From Thermoplasmata archaeon (lineage in GTDB: Archaea > Thermoplasmatota > Thermoplasmata > Sysuiplasmatales > Sysuiplasmataceae): DNA of 35,912 bases. Each line of letters opens with the position of its first letter. Within the stretch, counting starts at the first letter, position 1. A program made the position numbers and the translations under genes. A model generated the notes under the pieces. It was not told the origin of the DNA. It did not search any database and saw nothing but the letters and a program-made list of their open reading frames with translations. Where the stretch lies: positions 1 to 35,912 of the forward strand of contig JAKABN010000006.1 in the NCBI GenBank assembly GCA_021796895.1, written 5' to 3'. Shown here piece by piece: positions 15,694 through 24,938 of the stretch.

Positions 15694-16788
15694 TCAGCCC
15701 AGCCTGACTCTAGGATCGAGATATGCGTACACGATATCGACGATAAGATTCGCGGTAACGATTATTATGGCGAACACAAACACGGATGCCATTATTGATG
15801 CGAAGTCGTTGACAATGGCAGCCTCCGCGAGCCAGTATCCGATCCCAGGCCAGAAGAATATCGCTTCAGTTATAACAACGCCGCCCATCAGCGAAGCAAG
15901 AAGCAGTCCCAGTATTGTGACCGTCGCGGAATACGCGTTTCTCTTCACATGTCTGTTGATAACGCGTTTCTGCGGCAGACCTTTGGCTCTCGCAGTTCTG
16001 ACGTAATCCTGACCCATGGCATCCAGCATGCTGGACCTCAGAAAACGCACTATTGCACCCATACTGGTAAGCGCGACTGTCAGAGCAGGCAGCGCTATAT
16101 GTTCCAAACCGTTGATGAATGCTGGCATATCCCCATAGATGAGCGTGTCCAGAAGAAGAAAACCGGTCGGACGGGTACTCAGAATGGTCGTGCCCTGGTG
16201 AACAACCCACGGTTCGAAACTGCCATTGGCAGTGAAGTAATATTGCAGACCGATGGAACCGGTAATAGAGGTGATTGGCACAATAGGCGTGACAAAGAAG
16301 AGGACAAGCAGGCCCAACCAGAACGTCGGTGTCGAGTAACTTATCATCGCCCAAAGCCGGGACGCATGATCCGGGAGTTTATCTCGCCTGACCGCAGATA
16401 TGACGCCCAACGGTATCGACATAATTACGACAAGTATAATGGAAGCGATCGCCAGTTCAATCGTATTGGGGAGTCTTTCCTGCATCACCTGGAAAACTGG
16501 TCTGTTCGCGACGAGAAAATCGGTGCTGGTCGTGGTTCCCCAGTCGCCCAAAAGGAGACCTTTCATGTAATAAAAGTACTGGATGTAAACAGGAGAGTGC
16601 AGGTGGTATATTGCAATTATTTTCTGTTCCTGCTTAAGCAGCTGGGAGCTGGAAGTGTGCCCGGGGACCATGGACCTTATCCAGACAGCGATGTTTGCTC
16701 GCGTAAGGGCAAACGTAAAAGCAGTGACTCCAAGAACCACCGGAATCAGCAACAACAGTCTCCTTATGATGTAAGTCGTCATCTTCAT
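15694..16788 (-). CDS. peptide ABC transporter permease, DppB/OppB type (transporter A)
   Basis: A 364-residue permease. It has the DppB N-terminus TYIIRRLLLLIPVVLGVTAFTF, the GDWGTT segment after the first loop, and an EAA loop YVRTARAKGLPQKRVINRHVKR near 262-283. It ends in DPRVRLG, like most DppB proteins. It is slightly long because the loop between the third and fourth helices (FTANGSFEPW and onward) is extended by about 30 residues on the outer face. It may have its own promoter at 16859-16870, since 183 nt separate it from the upstream ATPase F gene. Confidence 0.93.
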   Translation of the reverse strand: MKMTTYIIRRLLLLIPVVLGVTAFTFALTRANIAVWIRSMVPGHTSSSQLLKQEQKIIAIYHLHSPVYIQYFYYMKGLLLGDWGTTTSTDFLVANRPVFQVMQERLPNTIELAIASIILVVIMSIPLGVISAVRRDKLPDHASRLWAMISYSTPTFWLGLLVLFFVTPIVPITSITGSIGLQYYFTANGSFEPWVVHQGTTILSTRPTGFLLLDTLIYGDMPAFINGLEHIALPALTVALTSMGAIVRFLRSSMLDAMGQDYVRTARAKGLPQKRVINRHVKRNAYSATVTILGLLLASLMGGVVITEAIFFWPGIGYWLAEAAIVNDFASIMASVFVFAIIIVTANLIVDIVYAYLDPRVRLG

Positions 16789-16858
16789 GTTACGATCAAC
16801 CGCCTGTGACTGCTTCCATGATCACATTTTCCATAACCGCTTGACGTACCTTCGTCTG

Positions 16859-16870
16859 CGTATTTAACAG
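16859..16870 (-). promoter_or_regulatory. possible internal TATA box for permeases B and C
   Basis: On the minus strand CTGTTAAATACG sits about 75 nt before the permease B ATG, in the 183-nt gap (16789-16971). The gap also holds CTCCT/AGGAG (16893-16908), a weak inverted repeat; nothing else was recognised in it. Confidence 0.4.
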
Positions 16871-16971
16871 TTAATTTGATGCGATAACTGAGCTCCTGTC
16901 CAAAGGAGAATTTGGGAGCGAGTGCAGAAAATTGTGTGAATGCCATCCTTTCACCAGCTTCTTGATTGACG

Positions 16972-18249
16972 TCATCTCTCTTTCGTGAGCACTGACTCGT
17001 CGAAATGCTCGCCAGCGATGACGCTTGCTTTCTCTGCCGCGTCTATTATCCTTTTATCCATTTTGTGTATAAGGTGGCAGGCAACCTGATGTCCTGTATT
17101 ATTCCAGTCTCTGAGCCTGGGCTCTTCTTCTTTGCATATCTGTTCCGCATAAGGACATCTTGTTCTGAATCTGCATCCGCTCGGAGGGGATGCGGCACTC
17201 GGCACATCTCCTGAAAGAATTATTCGTTCCCTCCTGAGAAGCGGATCGGGAATCGGAATTGCCGAAATCAGAGCCTGAGTGTACGGATGCAGGGGATGAA
17301 CGAACAACTCTTCCGTTTCGGAAACTTCCACTATCTTGCCCAGATACATTACCAGGACCCTGTTGCACATTGCCCTGATAACGCTGAGATGATGGGAGAT
17401 GAAGAGATATGACACGCCGTTTTTCGTCTGAAGATTCCTGAGCAGGTTGAGTATCTGAGCCTGCACGGAAACGTCGAGTGCAGATGTAGGCTCATCCAGC
17501 ACAATGAACTTAGGATTCAGTGCCAGCGCTCTCGCGACGCATATTCTCTGCCTCTGACCGCCACTAAATTCATGCGGGAATCTGTAGAGATGTTCTTCAT
17601 TGAGACCGACGTCTTTGATGAGGGACAAAACACGTTCGTTTATTTCGCTCTTCGTCATACTGCCCTCGCGACGTTCTGCCCTGACGTGATCTGCACCCGA
17701 GGATGCGCCGGAGGGCGCATTTGCCTTTTTCTCCCTTTTCGTCCCGCGGCTGTATATGTGAAGCGGCTCGGCGAGGATCTCCTTCACCAGCATTCTCGGA
17801 TCCAGAGATGCAAACGGATCCTGAAAGACTATTTGCATAGTCTTCCTGATCTCCCGGAGATGCCTCCCTCTTGCCTTGAAAATGGAGTACTTCACCGATA
17901 TATCGCCAATTTTGCGGATTATCTCTTCGCTGCGCTTTGGGTCAGTTCCCTCCTCTTCCAGAGAACGGTACAGCGCATCTATTTCCCGCGAAACATCTTC
18001 AGGAGCATTGACAAAAGCCTGGCCCGCGGTAGGCTCGAGCAGTCTCAAAATGGTTCTGCCCGTTGTTGTCTTACCGCATCCGCTTTCACCTACAAGACCA
18101 ACCGTTTCTCCTTCATATATCTGGAACGAAAGGTCGTCGACAGCGTGAACGTAGCCTATGCTCCTTGACATTACTCCTGCCTTGATCGGGAAATGCTGTT
18201 TGAGATGCCTCACATCCATGTAGAGGTGGCCCTTATTGATTGTCAACAC
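16972..18249 (-). CDS. peptide ABC transporter ATP-binding protein, DppF/OppF type (transporter A)
   Basis: A 425-residue ATPase. Walker A is GESGCGKTT (54-62), the Q-loop VFQDPFASLDPR near 141-152, the signature FSGGQRQR (228-235), Walker B FIVLDEP (248-254), H-loop ISHH, and the C-terminal Cys-rich CRFRTRCPYAEQIC that in this family can hold an Fe-S cluster or metal. Two insertions enlarge it: about 40 residues of charged helix between Walker A and the Q-loop (about 82-130), and about 30 residues after the Q-loop (about 168-200) rich in Ala, Ser, Gly and charges. GTG 18249 overlaps the upstream ATPase D stop by 17 nt; ATG 18219 is an alternative start. Confidence 0.93.
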   Translation of the reverse strand: MLTINKGHLYMDVRHLKQHFPIKAGVMSRSIGYVHAVDDLSFQIYEGETVGLVGESGCGKTTTGRTILRLLEPTAGQAFVNAPEDVSREIDALYRSLEEEGTDPKRSEEIIRKIGDISVKYSIFKARGRHLREIRKTMQIVFQDPFASLDPRMLVKEILAEPLHIYSRGTKREKKANAPSGASSGADHVRAERREGSMTKSEINERVLSLIKDVGLNEEHLYRFPHEFSGGQRQRICVARALALNPKFIVLDEPTSALDVSVQAQILNLLRNLQTKNGVSYLFISHHLSVIRAMCNRVLVMYLGKIVEVSETEELFVHPLHPYTQALISAIPIPDPLLRRERIILSGDVPSAASPPSGCRFRTRCPYAEQICKEEEPRLRDWNNTGHQVACHLIHKMDKRIIDAAEKASVIAGEHFDESVLTKER

Positions 18250-19765
18250 CTCCGAACAGGAAACAGCTTACTGTGTGCCCCCTGGAAACCTCTACTGTTG
18301 CCGGCACCTTTGACCTGCATACATCCATAACATAGGGACATCGCGGGTGGAACCTGCATCCTGCAGGTGGTTTAAGCAGATTAGGAACGTTGCCCTGGAT
18401 GGTTATGAGTCTCTTCCCCGGCATGTCCAGTCGGGGTATTGCAGAAAGCAATCCTTTTGTGTAGGGATGTAGCGGATTCTTGAAGATATCCGTCACCGTA
18501 GCTGTTTCTGCGACGAGACCTGCGTACATGACAGCGACGCGATCACAGACTTCTGATATGACACCCAGGTCGTGGGTTATGAGCATGATTGATGCGTTGG
18601 TGCTTTTCTTGAGTTTCTTCATCAGATCCAGTATCTGCGCCTGAATCGTCACATCGAGTGCTGTGGTAGGTTCATCGGCAATAAGTAGTGAAGGGTTGCA
18701 GGAAAGCGCCATGGATATCATTACGCGCTGCTGCATGCCGCCGCTCAGCTCGTGCGGATAGCTGCTGAGAACCTTATGCGGATCCTGAATACTGACCTGT
18801 TTGAGCAGCTCCTCGACCCAGCCCGAAATCTCCATATTCATGGACCTCCTGCATTCCCTGTAAGCGACGACATTGAGCTTCCGGAGTGCAATTCTAAGCC
18901 TGAAACGTCCCGCTTCGGAAGATAGCTTACCGACAGTTCTCAGGTCGCTTCCGGCGAGTATTGCATTCCTCACGGTCTTCATTTGCGCGTCGAGTTCCTT
19001 TTCGAGTCTGAGGATCTCCCTGGCGGATTTTGAGATAGAACCTATTTTTGCGACGCGCGCTGCTTCCCTGAGTCTTCTGCTTCTCTTCTGACCCTTTGAC
19101 GTTATTGCATCATAAATCTGAATTTGCTGTCGCGGGTCGCTAACATGACTGGATATCGCAAGCAAGGCAAATTTCCTGAAGTCGTCACTGTTCGTTCCAG
19201 AAATGTCAAACTCCTCTATCAGCTTCCTCATGTCCGAAATGTAGCCTGGCATGCTGGCCCCCTTTTTGCTGAATATAGAATCTATGATTTCGGATTTCCT
19301 GTGCATCAGCAATGCTTCGCCGACCTGTCTTTCTACTGTCAGCACAGGATTCAGCGCAGTTGTGGGTTCCTGGAATATCATAGATATCTCCCTTCCCCTT
19401 ATGCCCTCGAATATTCTCTCCGTGAGTTTTATGGCCCGCCTGTTCCTTTTGATCTTGATCCTGCCGCGCTTTCCATTGGAGTACCTGGCTTCATAAGGAA
19501 GATATCTCGTAAGATCTGCGCCTTTGAAGAGTATACGCCCCGAAACAATTCTCCCAGGCGGATCCTGTATCAGCTTCAGCACGGAGAATGCAGTAACACT
19601 CTTGCCGCATCCTGTCTCACCAACGATGCCCAGTGTTTCCCCCCTCCTGACGTGAAGCGTTACTCCGTCGAGAGCCTTCACGATGCCATCATACACAAAA
19701 AAGTATGTTTTCAGATCCTCCACACTGAGCAAGATGTCCGGATCCTGTTCATTATTACTGCCCAT
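18233..19765 (-). CDS. peptide ABC transporter ATP-binding protein, DppD/OppD type, with about 150-residue insertion (transporter A)
   Basis: A 510-residue ATPase where about 330 is usual. Walker A is GETGCGKS (49-56), the Q-loop [11 protein letters not shown] (130-140), the signature LSGGMQQR (340-347), Walker B LLIADEP, the H-loop ITHD, and the C-terminal [14 protein letters not shown] cysteine motif. The Q-loop and signature are about 205 residues apart instead of about 55. The extra segment (about 155-325) is basic and mostly helical with heptad-like stretches ([26 protein letters not shown]). All catalytic motifs are intact, so the protein should be active. It has its own TATA box at 19798-19807. 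Confidence 0.93.
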   Translation of the reverse strand: MGSNNEQDPDILLSVEDLKTYFFVYDGIVKALDGVTLHVRRGETLGIVGETGCGKSVTAFSVLKLIQDPPGRIVSGRILFKGADLTRYLPYEARYSNGKRGRIKIKRNRRAIKLTERIFEGIRGREISMIFQEPTTALNPVLTVERQVGEALLMHRKSEIIDSIFSKKGASMPGYISDMRKLIEEFDISGTNSDDFRKFALLAISSHVSDPRQQIQIYDAITSKGQKRSRRLREAARVAKIGSISKSAREILRLEKELDAQMKTVRNAILAGSDLRTVGKLSSEAGRFRLRIALRKLNVVAYRECRRSMNMEISGWVEELLKQVSIQDPHKVLSSYPHELSGGMQQRVMISMALSCNPSLLIADEPTTALDVTIQAQILDLMKKLKKSTNASIMLITHDLGVISEVCDRVAVMYAGLVAETATVTDIFKNPLHPYTKGLLSAIPRLDMPGKRLITIQGNVPNLLKPPAGCRFHPRCPYVMDVCRSKVPATVEVSRGHTVSCFLFGGVDNQ

Positions 19766-19797
19766 AACGAATGCGAGGGCACTTTAATTGATAACTG

Positions 19798-19807
19798 TAT
19801 TTAATTA
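19798..19807 (-). promoter_or_regulatory. TATA box for the transporter A ATPases
   Basis: On the minus strand TAATTAAATA lies about 37 nt before the ATPase D ATG, predicting a leader of about 10 nt. The ATPases may thus be transcribed apart from the binding protein. Confidence 0.5.
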
Positions 19808-19888
19808 TTTTCAGCTTTGACTCGGCGGCATTCTAAAAAACGACACGTAAACAGCATTCACGAGCAGGAAGAGAAATACAGATGCATA

Positions 19889-19916
19889 CAAAAATGAAAA
19901 TGACAACGATAAAATG
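19889..19916 (-). terminator. T-tracts after the transporter A binding protein
   Basis: On the minus strand several T4-T5 runs (ATTTTATCG, CATTTTCATTTTTG) follow 40-70 nt after the binding protein stop. Clustered T runs are typical archaeal terminators. Confidence 0.4.
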
Positions 19917-19956
19917 TTTGGGAAAGAGGTTTGAGAGGTGGCTTGTGTGTGGTCTC

Positions 19957-22902
19957 TCACTTCGATACCGGGAACAGTATCAGGAAGGTGAGTGCTGCAG
20001 ACGGCGACAGTGACCAGTCGAGAGATGCGGGCTTGATCCACGACCTGTAGAACACTATGCCTATCGGCTGTATGTTTCCCACTATCATGTCCAGCCTGAC
20101 TGACAGAGAGTCGGACAGCCAGTAGTCATACGCCCTCTGCGCAGCATTGAGCTCTCCTGCGCCGGCGGCACTCGCATTCCACATGGCATTGATCATCGAC
20201 CACTGGTGCGGGTTCGTAGTCTGATTGAATCCAGGTCCGGGATACCACCCGTCAGGGAACGAATATATGCCGAGGGGCTGAACGAATGGAGCGGCGAAGT
20301 CGGTCGGGTCAGGATAGTCGGCTATCCATCCCAGGAAATACAGCGGCATTGGATTCTGCCCTGCAGGAACGGCCGTAGCGGTAAGCAGCGTGGCGAAGTT
20401 TACATCAGCAAGGTATGGCTTGACTGAATGGTTTGTTGCATTCTCTATAGCCGGAACCCAGTAGGATTGTATCATTTTATCCTGTATCGGACTCCCGCTG
20501 ATCGAGAATATCGGGAATTGTATCGAGTTGGCTGAAGCGCTTTTATATGGCGAGCTATTCCAGTACTGTTTTGCAAGCGTCATGTTGTAGGTTGGTGCTG
20601 TGGGGGTTTTGCTTATATTGGTCGGATAATCCGCCAGTCCGTTCGGAATATATCCAGTAAGATTCGTTGCTGTGGATATACCACTGTTAGTACCCATTGC
20701 AACATACTGTGCCTGGTCGAACGCGTAGGTGAATGCCCTTCTCACGCTGAGATTGCCGAAGAAAGTTGACACCTCCCAGCTGCCTGCAGCATTAGCTGCA
20801 GTTTGACCGGATGCATTCTCCCAAACAATACTTGAATTCGGGAAACTGACCGCCGATGCGAGTGATTTCAACGCAGTAACGTTGACCTGCGTAACGAAGA
20901 ACCATGTGAACAGAGCAAGCTGCGGGGTGTTTATCGAGCCCGCCTGACCCGCGTGTATCATGCTGAGGACCTGCGGGAATGAGCTTGGAGGATATGCACC
21001 CTCGGCAAAGTCCGCCGCCCCGGTCTGGAACGCCAGCTGCGCAACAGATTCGGATGTGTAGTAGTAGATTGTTATTGTGGGCTGCATTGCAGAAAGCGAT
21101 GGATAGTCTATTGTCTGTGTGAAGTTCTGGTTGGGAATGAAGCTTATCATCTGACCGGGGACCAGTGCCTGTATAACGTACGGACCTGTTCCCATTGTAC
21201 CGAACTGAAGCTTCGTGTTCCAGGAAGAGGGGTTGCCGTAAGCCGAGTAGTTCAGGAATGCCATAGAGTAAGGCGCGGTCGGCGAGAAGGAGCCTATGCC
21301 TGCACCGCTCGCGTTAGCCCACGCCGCATCCATGACAAACGCAATAGGCTGAACCAGCAGCTGCATGAAATAGGACGGAGCGCCGAACGATGAATACTCC
21401 GTGGTCGCAAGACCGTTCGCAAGCGCAGTGCTCGTATTCATCTGTGTACCTGTGGCCATAAACGCTGCATTTGTTCCGCTCTCAGGGGAGACGCCGAACA
21501 GCGACTGGTTCGTGGTGGGCAGAATGTGGAATGTAATGGAGCTGGAGTTCTTCATTGTCATTGCGTGGTTGACCCAAAACGGGCTTGTGTTGAAGTAACC
21601 ATATATCGAATCACCGGGGATCAGGGCGTGGGCTGTCAGCCATCCGGGTCTGCCTGGATCATTAGCAAACAACAGACCCCTCAGGACAGAGAAGTACACA
21701 TCATATGATGTCACGGGCTGTCCGTTTGCAAACTTGGCCGAAGGGTTCAGATTAAACGTATAGTTGACATATGTGACGCCGTTGGATGTGACACTGGTAA
21801 GAAGACCATTCTGTTGTGTCGGGACAGCTGTTGCGAGAACAGGTATGTATGACGATGCGCTTGTTCCTGGAGCATACTGCACTAGTGGTTCATACAGGTT
21901 GTAGATGGCTTCGTAACTGACCGTGTCGTATGCTATGGCGGGGTCAAGGGTGGAGAAACCACCCGGAATCCACGTTGCATCAACTATGCCACTGTGAGTC
22001 GAAGGCGTTGTGGAGTGCTTTGGAGAATACGCTCCGACAGCGGCGGTTTGAACGAAAGTCCATGTCGAAGTCGTGGTACTCTTGTTTGTCACTGCCGTAA
22101 GTGTCATCGGGTATATGCCGGCAGACAGGCTGGTCCCGTTGAAGTCGACGCCGTTGCCTACCTGAGTGGCATTAAAGACCGAAGACGTTTTCGTGCCTAT
22201 CGAGAACGTCATTGACTGAAGAGCCCATCCGGCTGTAATCGGGTAGCTTGAATAACTCGACGGCACGAGATAAGTGACATCGATATATCCGCCGGGGGAC
22301 ACAACGTTGGGGAAACCTGCAGAGAGGTTCTGACTGTTTGCCGAACTGCTTGCAACCTGAATTGCAGCAGGGAACTGCTGCGGTACTTCAGTCGATGTTA
22401 CGCTAGGTGTAATCGATACTGGCACAAGACCAAAACTGTTGTTGGCCACAAAATTGGAAGTCGTGACAAGCTGGTCGTAAACAAGATAGTTTCCGGGGTT
22501 CGGATACACATACTGGACGCTCAAACCCGTTGAGCCGCTGTATGTCTTCACGACACCATCCCCGAAGTTCCATGTTATGTTCTTAATAGAAGACGAAGAG
22601 ATGGTCGTCCCCGAATAGAAGGTTATCGCGGTCCCTTGGCTTGCCACGCTGTAACTCGCATAGGACGACAGCACCCCTGGCTTCTGAGGAGTTGTCGTCG
22701 GCTTAGACAGAGACAAATAGATTCCCAGACCGGCGACTATCAGAACAATCACAAGAACGACGGCAATTATCATCGTTCTCGAGCGTCCTCCCATCGATGG
22801 GGGAGGGGTTATTCCCTGCGCGCCAGCAGGGCCCGTACTTCCGCCAGCGGGGGTATTCGCCGATCCACTCAATGCTGAAAAGATCCTTACATTCATTTTC
22901 AT
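19957..22902 (-). CDS. membrane-anchored peptide-binding protein with PKD-like domain (transporter A)
   Basis: About 981 residues from ATG 22902. A Gly/Pro/Ser-rich cytosolic tail of about 40 residues precedes one membrane helix (about 43-65). A PKD-like domain follows, with the hallmark WNFGDG and a VYPNPGNYLVYD strand near 107-150. Then comes a second beta-rich region and, from about residue 315 (GGFSTLDPAIAYDT), an SBP_bac_5 peptide-binding domain to the end. More than 20 N-x-S/T sequons suggest heavy glycosylation on the cell surface. ATG 22902 is favoured over TTG 22923 by AGGGAG upstream. It captures oligopeptides for the permeases and ATPases downstream. It has no C-terminal anchor, unlike the transporter B protein. 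Confidence 0.9.
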   Translation of the reverse strand: MKMNVRIFSALSGSANTPAGGSTGPAGAQGITPPPSMGGRSRTMIIAVVLVIVLIVAGLGIYLSLSKPTTTPQKPGVLSSYASYSVASQGTAITFYSGTTISSSSIKNITWNFGDGVVKTYSGSTGLSVQYVYPNPGNYLVYDQLVTTSNFVANNSFGLVPVSITPSVTSTEVPQQFPAAIQVASSSANSQNLSAGFPNVVSPGGYIDVTYLVPSSYSSYPITAGWALQSMTFSIGTKTSSVFNATQVGNGVDFNGTSLSAGIYPMTLTAVTNKSTTTSTWTFVQTAAVGAYSPKHSTTPSTHSGIVDATWIPGGFSTLDPAIAYDTVSYEAIYNLYEPLVQYAPGTSASSYIPVLATAVPTQQNGLLTSVTSNGVTYVNYTFNLNPSAKFANGQPVTSYDVYFSVLRGLLFANDPGRPGWLTAHALIPGDSIYGYFNTSPFWVNHAMTMKNSSSITFHILPTTNQSLFGVSPESGTNAAFMATGTQMNTSTALANGLATTEYSSFGAPSYFMQLLVQPIAFVMDAAWANASGAGIGSFSPTAPYSMAFLNYSAYGNPSSWNTKLQFGTMGTGPYVIQALVPGQMISFIPNQNFTQTIDYPSLSAMQPTITIYYYTSESVAQLAFQTGAADFAEGAYPPSSFPQVLSMIHAGQAGSINTPQLALFTWFFVTQVNVTALKSLASAVSFPNSSIVWENASGQTAANAAGSWEVSTFFGNLSVRRAFTYAFDQAQYVAMGTNSGISTATNLTGYIPNGLADYPTNISKTPTAPTYNMTLAKQYWNSSPYKSASANSIQFPIFSISGSPIQDKMIQSYWVPAIENATNHSVKPYLADVNFATLLTATAVPAGQNPMPLYFLGWIADYPDPTDFAAPFVQPLGIYSFPDGWYPGPGFNQTTNPHQWSMINAMWNASAAGAGELNAAQRAYDYWLSDSLSVRLDMIVGNIQPIGIVFYRSWIKPASLDWSLSPSAALTFLILFPVSK

Positions 22903-22953
22903 TCTACTCCCTTGATTTCCCAAATCAAGTTTATTGCCGATAAGAATTATGCG

Positions 22954-22963
22954 ATTTAAAGCT
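22954..22963 (-). promoter_or_regulatory. TATA box for transporter A binding protein
   Basis: On the minus strand GCTTTAAAT lies about 55 nt before ATG 22902, predicting an RNA start near 22930. The rest of 22924-23167 shows only a second AT element (ACTTTTAAAG near 22985) and the antiporter promoter. Confidence 0.5.
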
Positions 22964-23132
22964 TACTGATGTCGTAATCTGTCACTTTTAAAGGAACGTG
23001 AGACAAAAATCGTCAATCCCGAAGGCCATCTACGACGTGCAATCGGAGAAGCAAACTGTGGTTTCAATAGCCCTTCAAAGATGCGCTAACGCCTGCGGCA
23101 GAGAATTATGCACGAAAGGCGCTACTCAAGTG

Positions 23133-23140
23133 TTATAAAT
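23133..23140 (+). promoter_or_regulatory. TATA box for the antiporter
   Basis: TTATAAAT is a near-consensus archaeal TATA box 28-35 nt before ATG 23168. It lies downstream of the in-frame ATG 23108, so the shorter start with a near-leaderless mRNA is favoured. Confidence 0.6.
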
Positions 23141-23167
23141 CATCGAATCCTGACATATCCGGGAAAA

Positions 23168-24340
23168 ATGGACATCATCACTGCAATGCTTCTGCTATTG
23201 GGGGTGGGTCTTGTGCTCGGCCAGTTGTTCGAGCACTTCAGGGTAGCTGCGATTGCAGGCGAGATCATCGGGGGCGTGCTGCTCGGTCCCGCCGTGTTCA
23301 ACATAGTCGCGCCGGATGCAATACTGTACAGCTTGTCCGAAATATCCCTCTTCTTCATCATGCTGCTGCTTGGCATCGAAATGACCGTGGATCTTCTGAG
23401 GAGACCTTATCGCCGTGCGCTTCCGCTTTCGATGACGAGTTTCGTCATTCCGGTGGGAATGATGGTTATGCTGCTCTACTTTGTTCTGGGAAACAGCTTC
23501 GTCGCTTCTGTAATCATCTCAATATCAATCGGTGTGCCCTCAATATCAATAGTGTCCGTGCTTGTCAGGAATTACGGCCTGCTGCAGAGAGATGGGGGCA
23601 TAACAATGCTGTCCAGCGTCGTTCTCTCAGATCTGATCGCGTTCCTGCTGCTCTCGGCATTTCTCGGCACCAGGCAGGTGATCCCAGAAGTATTCGTTTT
23701 CATAATATTCATAGCCGCAATGCTTTACATAGACAGACTCATAACCAGTCACTCGGAAAAGCTCGTGAAGGCTTTCGGCAGGCTGCACGCAACTGATCAT
23801 GGCGAAAAAATCATACTCGGGACCATAATTTTCGGCGGACTTCTTGTATCGTCCCTGTTCGAGGCGATAGGCATCACCTATGTTCTTGGCGCTTTCTTTT
23901 CAGGAATGCTGATCAGCGAAGTTGTCGTAGGCAAGGACCTTCTGGGGATCCTGACGAGGACGCTCAACAGAATGAACGAGAGCTTCTTCATTCCTGTTTA
24001 CTTCACCATAGCTGGACTCAACATTCTCATACCCGGTGCAAGCTACATCGCAACGCTGATTGTCCTGCTGCTGCTGACAGGCGCAGTCGCCGCGTACATG
24101 AATTTCAGAATGAGCAAGAGACTTTCAATGGATATCCGGCCGGAAAGCACGGTTGGGCTTCTTGGCGCGAGAGGCGCAGTTGGAGTCGTAATTGCAGGCA
24201 CGGCCCTCAGCTATTCACTCATAAGCCATGAAATGTACTCTGTGATACTCTTCGGGACTGTAGCGATGGCGTCATTCTTTCCAATCCTGATAAGAGAAGG
24301 CAGGAAGGGTGGCGGGAGATTGCCTGATCAGGCGAGGTGA
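23168..24340 (+). CDS. CPA2-family cation/proton antiporter
   Basis: A 390-residue integral membrane protein with 12-13 hydrophobic segments. The N-terminus has AGEIIGGVLLGP, typical of the KefB/NapA-like CPA2 family. Acidic residues are embedded in helices (GIEMTVD, VLSDLIAF), and GARGAVGVVIAGTAL occurs near the C-terminus. Such proteins exchange Na+ or K+ for H+ and help keep internal pH in acidic or changing environments. No TrkA-N/RCK regulatory domain is attached. ATG 23168 is chosen from the TATA box position. The gene stands alone and ends in a clear hairpin terminator. Confidence 0.9.
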   Translation: MDIITAMLLLLGVGLVLGQLFEHFRVAAIAGEIIGGVLLGPAVFNIVAPDAILYSLSEISLFFIMLLLGIEMTVDLLRRPYRRALPLSMTSFVIPVGMMVMLLYFVLGNSFVASVIISISIGVPSISIVSVLVRNYGLLQRDGGITMLSSVVLSDLIAFLLLSAFLGTRQVIPEVFVFIIFIAAMLYIDRLITSHSEKLVKAFGRLHATDHGEKIILGTIIFGGLLVSSLFEAIGITYVLGAFFSGMLISEVVVGKDLLGILTRTLNRMNESFFIPVYFTIAGLNILIPGASYIATLIVLLLLTGAVAAYMNFRMSKRLSMDIRPESTVGLLGARGAVGVVIAGTALSYSLISHEMYSVILFGTVAMASFFPILIREGRKGGGRLPDQAR

Positions 24341-24346
24341 ACCAAT

Positions 24347-24374
24347 TGCGTGCGGCAGCGCACGCAGCAATTTT
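24347..24374 (+). terminator. hairpin terminator of the antiporter gene
   Basis: TGCGTGC-GGCAGC-GCACGCA is a perfect 7-bp stem starting six nt after the stop codon. It is followed by GCAATTTTGATTT, a T-rich tail. It also faces the 3' end of the convergent HTH-like gene. Confidence 0.6.
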
Positions 24375-24381
24375 GATTTAT

Positions 24382-24717
24382 TCATGCCACGTACATTGAG
24401 AAGCCGTTGGATCTGAGGGCGGTGGAGTTCTGCTCATTAGCGAGGCGTTGCGATGCCGCCTCGTAGCTCAATATCTCCTTAATATCATAGCTGAGGAAAT
24501 CGGCGAGCTTTTCCAGCCTCTCATAAGGAAAGGGTTGCCTGCCAACAAGTATCTGCCTAAGCGGCCAGGCAGGATGGATCCTGGAACGATAACCGATAAT
24601 CCTGGCGAGCCTGTTGATGCCGTCGGCTTTCTCTATACCCTGACGTATGAGACTTATCCTGAATCGCGCCAGCAGCCATATCTTTCTTCTCTGCATTATT
24701 GTGTCCTGTGTAATCAT
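24382..24717 (-). CDS. small basic protein with HTH-like segment
   Basis: A 111-residue basic protein. A helical region (ARFRISLIRQGIEKADG) is followed by INRLARIIGYRS, then WPLRQILVGRQPFPYERLEKLADFLSYD. The order of helix, turn, a loop of fixed length, and LEKLADFL resembles a Cro/XRE-type HTH in which a small bacterial-like repressor recognises DNA. I do not recognise a named family. ATG 24717 lies only about 15-20 nt from a TATA box, so the second ATG at 24696 may be the real start. An imperfect inverted repeat directly upstream could be an autoregulatory site. Codon content appears similar to its neighbours. Confidence 0.6.
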   Translation of the reverse strand: MITQDTIMQRRKIWLLARFRISLIRQGIEKADGINRLARIIGYRSRIHPAWPLRQILVGRQPFPYERLEKLADFLSYDIKEILSYEAASQRLANEQNSTALRSNGFSMYVA

Positions 24718-24727
24718 CTTCGCGACC

Positions 24728-24764
24728 GTATTTAAGACGTTGCATCGGGAAATTCCCCGACGTC
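24728..24764 (-). promoter_or_regulatory. TATA box and adjoining inverted repeat
   Basis: On the minus strand TCTTAAATAC (24728-24737) is a TATA-like element. Just upstream TCGGG-AAATTC-CCCGA (24745-24760) forms a 5-bp inverted repeat, flanked by GACGT and ACGTC (24736-24740, 24760-24764). This is a plausible operator for the HTH-like gene, but there is a single copy only. Nothing else is recognised in 24765-24938. Confidence 0.3.
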
Positions 24765-24938
24765 ATTACATAAGAACAGCTACTCCGCGGCAGTGTGAGA
24801 CGCAATAGGGCTCTGCGGCCCCGACAGGACGCGTAATCAGTACCGGAAATATGCATCGCATCCGGGAGCAGAAAAGTATCTCATCAGTCTCAGACAGCCC
24901 CGAAGTTTTGAAGTACGGCCCCGGCATAATAACAATCA

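Noticed and set aside
15949-16809. 286-codon plus-strand frame opposite permease B
   Set aside because: Permease B is unambiguous on the other strand; this frame is rich in Arg, Gln and His, as expected for an antisense shadow.
19811-20041. 76-codon minus-strand frame overlapping the end of the transporter A binding protein
   Set aside because: It has one hydrophobic stretch but lies across the T-tract terminator and overlaps the binding protein in another frame. No start signal supports it.
23108-23167. 20-codon N-terminal extension of the antiporter
   Set aside because: The TATA box at 23133-23140 lies inside it, so transcripts should begin just before ATG 23168.
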